Source of the DNA: an uncultured Spirochaetaceae bacterium
Lineage (GTDB): Bacteria > Spirochaetota > Spirochaetia > SZUA-6 > Bin103
Reading direction: 5' to 3'
NCBI GenBank assembly: GCA_913043885.1
Contig: CAJWOB010000128.1
Coordinates: 1-7,147 of the forward strand
Length of the DNA stretch: 7,147 nucleotides
The notes beneath the pieces were generated by a model. It was not told the origin of the DNA. It saw nothing but the letters and a program-made list of their open reading frames with translations, and searched no databases. This document shows, in pieces, positions 1 through 5,407 of this stretch. Within the stretch, counting starts at the first letter, position 1. Each line of letters opens with the position of its first letter. Made by a program: the position numbers and the translations under genes.

Positions 1-1163
1 AGCCCTTCACCGAGGTGGTGGGGACCATCGACCTGCAGCCGCGGGTGCTGGCGTCCACCGACATCCTCGAGGTGCGCGTGTGGGACTCGGAGCGGCAGAC
101 GGTGGTGTTCGAGGAGATCATGGGCGCACCGCCGGGCCCCCAGACCCTGCCGCTCTTCCCGCGCAATGGGGATGCCGAGCGGACCTTCCTGGTGGAAGTC
201 GTCGCCAAGGACGCCGCCGGGGAGCTGGTGGCCATTGGCCGGACCGAGGGGACCTACCTGGCCGACCAGCGGGTGGCGACCTTGGTCTGCCTGACCGACG
301 AGTGCCTCGACGTCTTCTGCGGTGACCCCGGGCCCTGCGCCGAAGGCGAGTGCACCAGCTGCCGGGGCACCTCGGGGACCTGCCAGGCGGCCACCGCGGA
401 GCTCGTCCCCCTGGGCACCGCGCTGAGCTGCCCGCCGCCCACCTGCCTCGCCGAGGAGGACGTGGAGAAGCGGTGCGCCGACGGCGTCGACGACGACTGC
501 AACGGCCTGATCGACTGCGCCGACCAGGCCTGCGACGGTATCCCCTGCAACCGACCGGGGTTCACCTGCCAGGGCGGCGAGTGCCTCTGCAACACCCGCG
601 AGATCTGTACCGACGGGGTGAACAACGACTGCGACGCGCTCGTGGACTGCGAAGACGACGAGTGCATCGGCGAGGTCTGCAACGACCTGGGGATGCGCTG
701 CATCGAGGGCATCTGCGCGGCGTGCGATTCGGACTTCGAGGTCTGCGACAACGGCGTCGACGACGACTGCGACGGCCTGGTCGACTGCCAGGACCCCGAC
801 TGCTGCGAGAACCACCGTTGCGACGGCCAGCGTTGCGGCAGCGGAAACAACGCGATGTGCTGCAACGGGAGCTGTCAGCGCATCGACCAGCCGGGCCGCT
901 GCGGCGGGTGCGACATCCAGTGTCCGTGGAACACCGAGACCATGAGCCGGCGCGCGTGCCTCCGCGTCACCGGGGATCCCGACCAGCCGGAGCCGACGTG
1001 GCTCTGCTACTGCAAGGACAACTGCTTGGGCGGCCTGGAGTGCCGGCGGCGCTTCGACGTGCCGCGCTGCAACTGCTCCGACGACGAAGAATGCGGGCCG
1101 GGGCTGCAGTGCCGGCGAACCGGACCCGACCGGCACAACTGGTGCCGCCCCTTCGACCTCTGA
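1..1163 (+). CDS. Cysteine-rich repeat protein, probable secreted or lipoprotein, myxobacterial type (5' end missing)
   Basis: The reading frame is open from the first bases, so the N-terminus and any signal peptide lie outside the window; the GTG at 15 is probably internal. About 386 residues are visible. The first 95 or so look like a beta-sandwich with few cysteines. The rest is extremely cysteine-rich. Three 20-residue repeats begin at 474, 606 and 744 and share C-x2-GV-[DN]2-DC-[DN]-x-L-[IV]-DC-x-D-x2-C; their acidic spacing resembles the putative metal-binding Cys repeats of MopE-like myxobacterial proteins. A CCNGSC...CGGCDIQC segment and more Cys pairs follow up to the TGA. The regular cysteines suggest an oxidised, exported, possibly calcium- or metal-binding protein (inference). 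No catalytic motif is seen. The next gene converges on it and no good terminator follows. Coding status is very secure; the role is unknown. Confidence 0.9.
   Translation, partial: PFTEVVGTIDLQPRVLASTDILEVRVWDSERQTVVFEEIMGAPPGPQTLPLFPRNGDAERTFLVEVVAKDAAGELVAIGRTEGTYLADQRVATLVCLTDECLDVFCGDPGPCAEGECTSCRGTSGTCQAATAELVPLGTALSCPPPTCLAEEDVEKRCADGVDDDCNGLIDCADQACDGIPCNRPGFTCQGGECLCNTREICTDGVNNDCDALVDCEDDECIGEVCNDLGMRCIEGICAACDSDFEVCDNGVDDDCDGLVDCQDPDCCENHRCDGQRCGSGNNAMCCNGSCQRIDQPGRCGGCDIQCPWNTETMSRRACLRVTGDPDQPEPTWLCYCKDNCLGGLECRRRFDVPRCNCSDDEECGPGLQCRRTGPDRHNWCRPFDL
474..803 (+). repeat. Three 20-codon Cys/Asp repeats inside the first gene
   Basis: Copies lie at 474-533, 606-665 and 744-803, spaced 132 and 138 nt apart. 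They read CADGVDDDCNGLIDCADQAC, CTDGVNNDCDALVDCEDDEC and CDNGVDDDCDGLVDCQDPDC. Every Cys, the GV, the central Asp-Cys and the L-[IV]-DC are kept, while the linkers between copies differ. This is a protein-level repeat, not a DNA-level tandem array. The Asp/Asn-rich core resembles a calcium-binding loop, but metal binding is inferred. Confidence 0.85.
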
Positions 1164-1216
1164 CCCGCGCACGCGCCGCCCCGCGGGCACTCCAGTCCTC
1201 GGCGGCTGGCGACGAC

Positions 1217-1489
1217 TCAGCCCTCGCCGGACTCCGCGGGGCGTTGGGCCAGGAGCCAGCGACGGACGGCCTCGTCGGTCGCCAGGCCGGCGGCGCGCTC
1301 GTAAGCGCCGCGCGCTTCGGCGAGCTCGCGCTCCTGCTCGATAAGTGCGTGCTGTGAGCTCGCGCGCTCACGCGCGAGGGTGTGCTTAAGCTCCTTCGCG
1401 CGCTGCTTGGCGTGGCTCTCGATGCGCTCATCGACGTCGAGGGGCGCCTCGACTGAGTCGCAAACCCCGCGGATAAGGTGCGCGGGCAA
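1217..1489 (-). CDS. Hypothetical 90-residue charged helical protein (start uncertain)
   Basis: The frame encodes a highly charged, Ala/Glu/Arg-rich protein. Residues about 20-75 (from DVDERIES through ARGAYERAAG) look like one long alpha helix or coiled coil with no hydrophobic segment. Third codon positions are mostly G or C, as in the neighbours, which favours real coding. Against it, the only usual start codon is a TTG inside the T-run of a strong terminator on the same strand, with no ribosome binding site, and no ATG or GTG occurs in frame. An in-frame TGA lies at 1526-1528. It could be an unusually started gene, the tail of a decayed gene, or chance. It faces the cysteine-rich gene across 53 bp. 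I do not recognise the family. Confidence 0.4.
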   Translation of the reverse strand: MPAHLIRGVCDSVEAPLDVDERIESHAKQRAKELKHTLARERASSQHALIEQERELAEARGAYERAAGLATDEAVRRWLLAQRPAESGEG

Positions 1490-1520
1490 AAAAAGCCGCC
1501 TGCGCCGGGCGCAGGCGGCT
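1488..1520 (-). terminator. Strong Rho-independent terminator, minus strand
   Basis: A perfect 12-bp GC-rich stem (1494-1505 paired with 1509-1520, arm AGCCGCCTGCGC) closes a 3-nt loop. On the minus strand it runs directly into a tract of seven T residues at 1494-1488. There is no T-tract on the plus side, so it ends a minus-strand transcript. No recognisable gene lies just upstream on that strand. Confidence 0.85.
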
Positions 1521-1528
1521 GTGAATCA

Positions 1529-1552
1529 GCTCGCGTGAGACCTCACGCGAGC
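1529..1552. repeat. 24-bp palindrome (perfect 11-bp inverted repeat, 2-bp centre)
   Basis: GCTCGCGTGAG, AC, CTCACGCGAGC: the 11-bp arms are perfect. It lies 8 bp from the terminator stem. In a minus-strand transcript it would form a second stable hairpin directly before the terminator. As DNA it could equally be a binding site for a dimeric regulator. No second copy was noticed in this window. Confidence 0.8.
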
Positions 1553-1569
1553 GCTAAGTATTCCCAACC

Positions 1570-1671
1570 TTACAATCCCTCCTTCGTCGAATAGATTTGT
1601 TCGCATAGACCGGCGACTAACTCAACGAGCTGCCTGACCGGCCCCTCCACGCGCCACGTCGACGACGCCAT
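1570..1671 (-). CDS. Possible 33-residue small ORF inside the candidate leader RNA
   Basis: An ATG-to-TAA frame encodes MASSTWRVEGPVRQLVELVA followed by GLCEQIYSTKEGL, with a plausible amphipathic helix in the middle. There is no Shine-Dalgarno sequence before the ATG. Codon use is mixed, with TTA, CTA, AGG and GGA codons that are rare for such GC-rich DNA. The frame stays open upstream into the amidase region without another usual start codon. Its last codons contain the AAGGAGG motif. It may be a leader peptide or chance; evidence is weak. Confidence 0.15.
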   Translation of the reverse strand: MASSTWRVEGPVRQLVELVAGLCEQIYSTKEGL

Positions 1672-1707
1672 GCCCGCGGAGGAGAGGGTGCAAAACTTAC
1701 AGTCGTC

Positions 1708-1736
1708 AACATCGTGCGCCGGGCACGCATTGTCAA
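1708..1736 (-). promoter_or_regulatory. Possible sigma-70-type promoter, minus strand, with a dyad in the spacer
   Basis: A perfect -35 hexamer TTGACA (1736-1731) is followed after 17 bp by GATGTT (1713-1708), which matches only three of six bases of the -10 consensus. The spacer contains the dyad CGTGC-ccggc-GCACG (1727-1713), a possible regulator site. The promoter would drive the orphan transcript that ends at the terminator near 1490. The weak -10 keeps confidence low. Confidence 0.35.
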
Positions 1737-1758
1737 GCCCCTCGCGGGTCCGAGAGCG

Positions 1759-1782
1759 CGCCGGCTGCTGGCGCAGCCGGTG
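1759..1782 (+). other. Hairpin in the amidase 5' leader
   Basis: CCGGCTG (1761-1767) and CAGCCGG (1774-1780) form a perfect 7-bp stem, extended to 9 bp with one G-T pair, around a 6-nt loop. It ends 21 nt before the preferred amidase ATG and could affect translation or simply reflect GC-rich sequence. Confidence 0.3.
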
Positions 1783-1803
1783 GGCGAGTGGCAGAGTCCC
1801 GCC

Positions 1804-3186
1804 ATGGAGCAGCGTGCACGACAGCTGGCAGCGCGAGGCGCGTGGCAGGCGGCGCAGGACATCGCGAAGGGCGAGCTGCAGGCCGGCGACTACCTAGAGG
1901 CGGCTCTCACCCGCATCGACGAGCGGGAGGCGGTGGTGCGCGCCTGGGTACGGCGTGACGATACCGCCTCGGTTGCCCGGGCTGCGCAGCTCGATGGCGC
2001 CGACGCGGCGGCCGCGCCGCAGGGAGGCCCGCTCCGCGGGCTGCCGATTGGGGTCAAGGACATCATCGATACCGTCGCGTTCCCCACCGAGCATGGGTCG
2101 CCGATCTACGCCGGCGCCACTCCCGGCGCGGACGCCTGGTGCGTGCAGCAGGTGCTTGCCGCCCACGGCGTGGTGTTGGGCAAGACGGTAACCACCGAGT
2201 TCGCCTACTTCCATCCCGGGCCGACGACCAACCCCTGGAACGCCGGCCATACTCCCGGCGGGTCGTCCAGCGGCTCGGCGGCGGCGGTGGCGGACGGCAT
2301 GGTGCCGCTGGCATTCGGATCGCAGACCGCGGGGTCGATCATCCGCCCAGCGTCGTTTTGTGGCGTGTTCGGCTACAAGCCCACCTTCGGGCGCTATTCC
2401 CTGGATGGCGTCAAGGAGCTGTCGATCAGCAACGATACGCTCGGCTTCTTTGCCCGCAAGGCGGCGGACCTGCAGTGGTTCGACGCGGTACTGCTGGACC
2501 CATCCGCCGCCGCCAGCGCCGACTGGCGCCCCCGGGAGTGGCGCGATGCCGGCGATGCCCACCGCGACACGCCGCGCATCGCCGTGGTGCGTGGCCCCGA
2601 GTGGGACAAGGCGGGCCCGGAGTGCGACGAGGCGTTGGCCCGCACCGTCGGCGCCGCCGAGGCCGCTGGCGCGGAGGTTGCCGCACACGAGCCGCCGGAG
2701 TCGTTCACCGCGGTGGGAGGCGCGCAGCTGACCGTCATGCAGTACGAGGCAGCCCAGGCACTGGCCCTCGACGCCGGCGACCCGCGTCTGAGCGACCCGC
2801 TGCGGAAGCTACTCGCGGCCGGGGCCGCGGTAAATGACGCGAGCTATACGGCGGTGAGGGAGACGGTGGCGCGGTGCCGGGGCGAGCAGGAGCAGCTGTT
2901 CGCGGGAGCCGACATCATCCTGACTCCTAGCGCACCGGGTGCCGCGCCGCGTGGCATCGGCGCTACCGGAGACCCGGCGTTCAACCGTCGATGGACGGCG
3001 CTGCATATGCCATGCGTCAGCGTGCCGGTACACCGCTCGAGCAGTGGGCTCCCGGTCGGCGTGCAGGTGGTGGCACGGGTGGGGGAGGACGTTGCCGCGC
3101 TAGCCGCCGCCCTGTGGATCGAATCGATCCTGGGGCTCGAGTGGTCACCCCCCGACGACAGTCCGATGGGCGCCTATAACGAGTGA
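1804..3186 (+). CDS. Amidase signature (AS) family hydrolase
   Basis: This 460-residue protein hydrolyses a C-N amide bond by a Ser-cisSer-Lys triad, the mechanism of the amidase signature family. All three residues are visible: Lys85 in GVKDIIDT, the cis-Ser at 154 in GGSSSGS, and the nucleophile Ser178 in GSQTAGSIIRP. Spacings of 69 and 24 residues equal those I recall for malonamidase E2. The FCGVFGYKPT stretch follows, and the C-terminal LTPSAPG and GLPVGVQVVA are also typical. Gln174 replaces the common Asp of the TD-x-GGS motif, as in many malonamidase-like members. The substrate cannot be read from sequence; GatA is unlikely because no gatB or gatC is nearby. ATG 1804 is chosen over GTG 1714 because the extra 30 residues are Arg-rich and overlap a likely regulatory region. 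No strong Shine-Dalgarno sequence is seen. No signal peptide is seen, so it is probably cytoplasmic. Confidence 0.93.
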   Translation: MEQRARQLAARGAWQAAQDIAKGELQAGDYLEAALTRIDEREAVVRAWVRRDDTASVARAAQLDGADAAAAPQGGPLRGLPIGVKDIIDTVAFPTEHGSPIYAGATPGADAWCVQQVLAAHGVVLGKTVTTEFAYFHPGPTTNPWNAGHTPGGSSSGSAAAVADGMVPLAFGSQTAGSIIRPASFCGVFGYKPTFGRYSLDGVKELSISNDTLGFFARKAADLQWFDAVLLDPSAAASADWRPREWRDAGDAHRDTPRIAVVRGPEWDKAGPECDEALARTVGAAEAAGAEVAAHEPPESFTAVGGAQLTVMQYEAAQALALDAGDPRLSDPLRKLLAAGAAVNDASYTAVRETVARCRGEQEQLFAGADIILTPSAPGAAPRGIGATGDPAFNRRWTALHMPCVSVPVHRSSSGLPVGVQVVARVGEDVAALAAALWIESILGLEWSPPDDSPMGAYNE

Positions 3187-4394
3187 ACGAATAGACCGTC
3201 GCGCACCTTGGGCGAGAACCAGGTGCTCTTTGCCGGCATGACGCCGCGTCGGTCGGCCACCTGCCGCAGGTAGGGAACTGGAGTGGGGGCCATCCAGAAG
3301 GCCGCCGCGATATCGCCGACGGCGAACCGAGCCGCCAGGGCCGAGGGGCTCACGTCCCCGCCAACGAACTCCACCCGCGGGTCGCTGCGCTCGTCGTCGA
3401 CGCCAAGCACCGGACCCAGCACCCGCTCGCGCAACAGCGACACGGCGTGCATCGGTACCCCGTCGTCGTCCAGGGGCGGGGCGCTAATCGGAGTAGCTCG
3501 TTGCCATCGAGTGCCGGTATAGAAGTCGAAGCCGTACTGGGGCGTTTTACCGGCCGGCTGGGGACAGTGCCCGATCGAGTAGTGCTCGGCGATTGCCTGA
3601 AGAAGCTGCTCGACGTCACCGGCGCCCAGCGAGGTGAGCACGCGGTTGTAGGACAGCGTGGTGACCTGGTCGGACGGGAACAGCGCCACCGGGAAACCAT
3701 CGGGAGGCTGGTAGTCGCGCTCCGCCCACGCGCTCATAGCCGCCGCCGACCGATGGTGGCCGTCGGCGATGTAGATGGCCGGCAGCGCGTCGCAGGCAGC
3801 GGCCATTCTGGCGACGGTGTCCTCGTCCTCCACCAGCCACACCTCGTGTAGCACGTCGTCCGCCTCCAGCGCGGCAAACGGCGGTGCCGCCGCTAGGGTA
3901 TCGGTGAGCGCCAGAAGGTCGGTGGGGAAGTCGGCGAAGGCAAGCACCAGTCCCGAGTGGGAACGGTGGGCGGCAATCAGGGCGGCACGGTCGGCCACTC
4001 GCTCTGGAACCGTTCGCTCGTGGGTGAGCACGGAGCCATCGCGGTAGTCGGGCAGAGACGCCAGACCTACGAGACCGGTCTGCCGGTGGTCGCCCGCGGA
4101 AAGGCGGTAGACACCGTATTGCGGCCGCTTCGCCTGTCGCAGCACACCGTCGCCGATCATCCGTTGCAGGTTGTCGGCTCCGCGACGATATACGGCAGGG
4201 TCGATGCTAGCGGCGGACTCTGCCGCTGCTGCGTCGGTCAGCTCCAGCTCGGCGCGGCTGACGCGCAGAAAGCAGTACGGATTGCCCTCGGCGATGCGAC
4301 GTGCCTCGGCGACGGTTACGACGTCGAATGGCGGTGCCGCCACGTCCGCCGCGAGTGCGGCGCTCGGGTACAGCATGCGGAACGGTGTCAGCAC
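3174..4394 (-). CDS. DUF1015 family protein
   Basis: This full-length 406-residue protein matches the DUF1015 pattern from end to end: PFR at residues 4-6, APPFDVV at 20-26, EGNPYCFLRVSR at 36-47, LTHERT at 123-128, the hallmark IADGHHRSAAA at 209-219, and the closing MPAKSTWFSPK at 386-396. The His-rich IADGHHR loop is the likely functional site, but the reaction is not established to my knowledge. In other bacteria these genes often lie near serA/serC (recalled, not checked), suggesting a serine-related role. The GTG start at 4394 keeps the family's N-terminal PFR; the later ATG would remove it. It begins 18 nt after the preceding gene's stop, so it is probably the last gene of the minus-strand operon. 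Its stop overlaps the amidase 3' end by 13 bp. No signal peptide. Confidence 0.92.
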   Translation of the reverse strand: MLTPFRMLYPSAALAADVAAPPFDVVTVAEARRIAEGNPYCFLRVSRAELELTDAAAAESAASIDPAVYRRGADNLQRMIGDGVLRQAKRPQYGVYRLSAGDHRQTGLVGLASLPDYRDGSVLTHERTVPERVADRAALIAAHRSHSGLVLAFADFPTDLLALTDTLAAAPPFAALEADDVLHEVWLVEDEDTVARMAAACDALPAIYIADGHHRSAAAMSAWAERDYQPPDGFPVALFPSDQVTTLSYNRVLTSLGAGDVEQLLQAIAEHYSIGHCPQPAGKTPQYGFDFYTGTRWQRATPISAPPLDDDGVPMHAVSLLRERVLGPVLGVDDERSDPRVEFVGGDVSPSALAARFAVGDIAAAFWMAPTPVPYLRQVADRRGVMPAKSTWFSPKVRDGLFVHSL

Positions 4395-4412
4395 GACTCG
4401 GCCACTGGGAGT

Positions 4413-4858
4413 CTATGCGCGCGGCTGCGGTTCGGACAGCGTCGAGTGGCCGTTGCGCCACCTCAGCTCTCGGCGGGCCACTTCCTCGATGAGGCCCTGG
4501 AGCACCTCCAGGGTGGGCACCGCATCGAGGTGCCCCGAGCTCACCACCACGCGAGGCAGCGAGCCGGGCACAGTCGCGAGCACCGCCGGCAGCGGTAGGT
4601 GCGCGAGCTCGCGGTGCTCGCGGTGCTCGCGGATGAACTCGTCGCGGTGCAGGAAGTCGATTCGATAGGGCTGGCGCTCGACGAACTCCCGCCACGGAGC
4701 GCGCCGTAGGTGAGGGCGCAGAGGCTGCAGGAGTAGGTTGCCGGGCTGGTCAGCTTGTGGAGGTAGTCGAGGGTGCGCTCCACCACGCCGCCGTCGGCGT
4801 TGTAGACGAACAGCAGACCGCTGGGCTGACCTATCTCGCTGCTGTCGCTCTCGCTCAT
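4413..4858 (-). pseudogene. Conserved uncharacterised protein, frameshifted
   Basis: Two frames together encode one protein of about 148 residues. The 5' part starts at ATG 4858 and gives 55 residues including GLLFVYNADGGVVERTLDYL and SPATYSCSLCALTYGALR. The second part, from about 4694 to the TAG at 4413, continues with WREFVERQPYRIDFLHRDEF. I recall a family of small unnamed bacterial proteins that begins LFVYNAD, has SPxTYxCxLCxLT(Y/H)G and ends its core with (E/D)FLH(R/K)-(D/N)EF, so both halves belong together. One base, or 3n+1 bases, is missing between about 4690 and 4705. Homologues seem to have a few residues between the YG and the W, so a short deletion is possible. Function is unknown; the CxLC pair is the most striking conserved element. 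It lies between a broken exported-protein gene and DUF1015. Genuine decay and sequence error cannot be told apart here. Confidence 0.75.
4611..4628. repeat. Tandem 9-bp duplication in the frameshifted gene
   Basis: GCGGTGCTC occurs twice in direct succession, followed by a partial third copy (GCGG). On the coding strand it gives the EHREHRE stretch. It keeps the frame, so it is not the cause of the frameshift about 70 bp away. Confidence 0.6.
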
Positions 4859-4954
4859 GGCGATTGGACGCAGCGGGCCGGTGTGCCCTTACACGGCCCC
4901 TGCCACGGCAGCGCGGTGACGCCGCACGCAACCTCGCTGCGGAGCGCCGCGCGC

Positions 4955-5407
4955 CTAGCGGACCAAGAGCAGGTTGCCGCTGGGCTTGGAGGTGATGCTC
5001 ACCAGCAGGCCGTTGCGCGCCAGGACATCGGTCTGCACCAGCAGCACGGTGCTGTCGGAGAGCTGCCGCGGCCGATAGAACAGATTGCCGTCGGTGGTGG
5101 TCATCACCAGAAACCCCTGATCCAGGTCCCAGGTCTGAAATCCGAGCCCGGTAAGGTCGGTGGTAACTGCGCCGTCGCCGCCAAAGGTTATCTGGTTCGA
5201 GCTGGGCACCTGATTGGCGGACGCCGTCTGGTACTCTTGCAGGGTGTAGATAGAAAGCGTCTCCATTCGGAACACGCGTCAGGCAGCGCCGGTGAGATCG
5301 ACCTCTTGGCCAACGGCCGGAACGGCAGCGGCTGCGGCGAGGATGAGCAATCCCAGCACTCGCTTCGTCGAGCGCGCGGTAGCACAGCTTCGTACCGCGG
5401 CACACAT
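4955..5407 (-). pseudogene. Small exported protein gene with an in-frame TGA stop
   Basis: ATG 5407 overlaps the glycerate kinase stop by one base (TGATG), a strong coupling signal. It opens a frame with a clear signal peptide: basic TARSTKR, a hydrophobic VLGLLILAAAAAVPAVG core, then QEVDLTGAA. Residue 43 is TGA (5281-5279). The same frame then continues for 107 codons to the stop at 4955, giving a polar, Thr/Gln/Asp-rich, probably beta-stranded segment that includes YTLQEYQTASANQVPSSNQI and ends SKPSGNLLLVR. Without the TGA the protein would have 150 residues and be exported. One C-to-T change (CGA to TGA) would explain the stop. The following base is C, a context known for leaky UGA reading. 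Alternatively the downstream part starts at GTG 5275 or ATG 5266, but neither has a ribosome site. I do not recognise the mature domain. Confidence 0.65.

Larger units (their letters stand above)
1490..1702 (-). ncRNA. Candidate small RNA or attenuated leader, about 200 nt
   Basis: This intergenic stretch has a possible promoter at its upstream end and a strong terminator at its downstream end, both on the minus strand, with no convincing protein gene between them. The RNA would carry a possible 10-bp stem near the 5' end (CUCCUCCGCG with CGUGGAGGGG, two G-U pairs), a more AT-rich middle (about 1553-1620), the 11-bp palindrome hairpin and the terminator hairpin. The middle contains AAGGAGG (minus strand, 1584-1578), a consensus Shine-Dalgarno sequence. 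I match it to no known RNA family. Ends are approximate: the 3' end is set by the terminator, the 5' end is inferred from the promoter. Confidence 0.35.

Noticed and set aside
474..803. CRISPR-like spaced repeats
   Set aside because: The three copies are coding, diverged at DNA level and kept in reading frame; they are protein repeats.
254..865. A 203-codon minus-strand frame opposite the Cys-rich gene
   Set aside because: It is the Ser/Gln-rich mirror of the repeated Cys/Asp codons on the plus strand. The plus frame has clear protein repeats.
1164..1216. Terminator for the Cys-rich gene
   Set aside because: A weak CCCGCG/CGCGGG pairing exists but has a long loop and no T-tract, so it is not convincing in GC-rich DNA.
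1624..1650. SRP RNA-like GGTCAGG on the minus strand
   Set aside because: The short match is not followed by the GGAAGGAAGCAGCC part of the SRP RNA tip, so it is coincidence.
1714..1803. GTG 1714 as the amidase start
   Set aside because: The added 30 residues are Arg/Ala-rich without family resemblance, and they cover the promoter dyad and a leader hairpin. ATG 1804 fits better.
4859..4954. Small gene or regulatory site in the 96-bp gap between the two broken genes
   Set aside because: No promoter, terminator or coding-like frame could be supported there.
5279..5281. Selenocysteine codon
   Set aside because: No SECIS-like hairpin is evident just downstream, the residue follows a signal peptide in an unrecognised protein, and a single C-to-T change is simpler.
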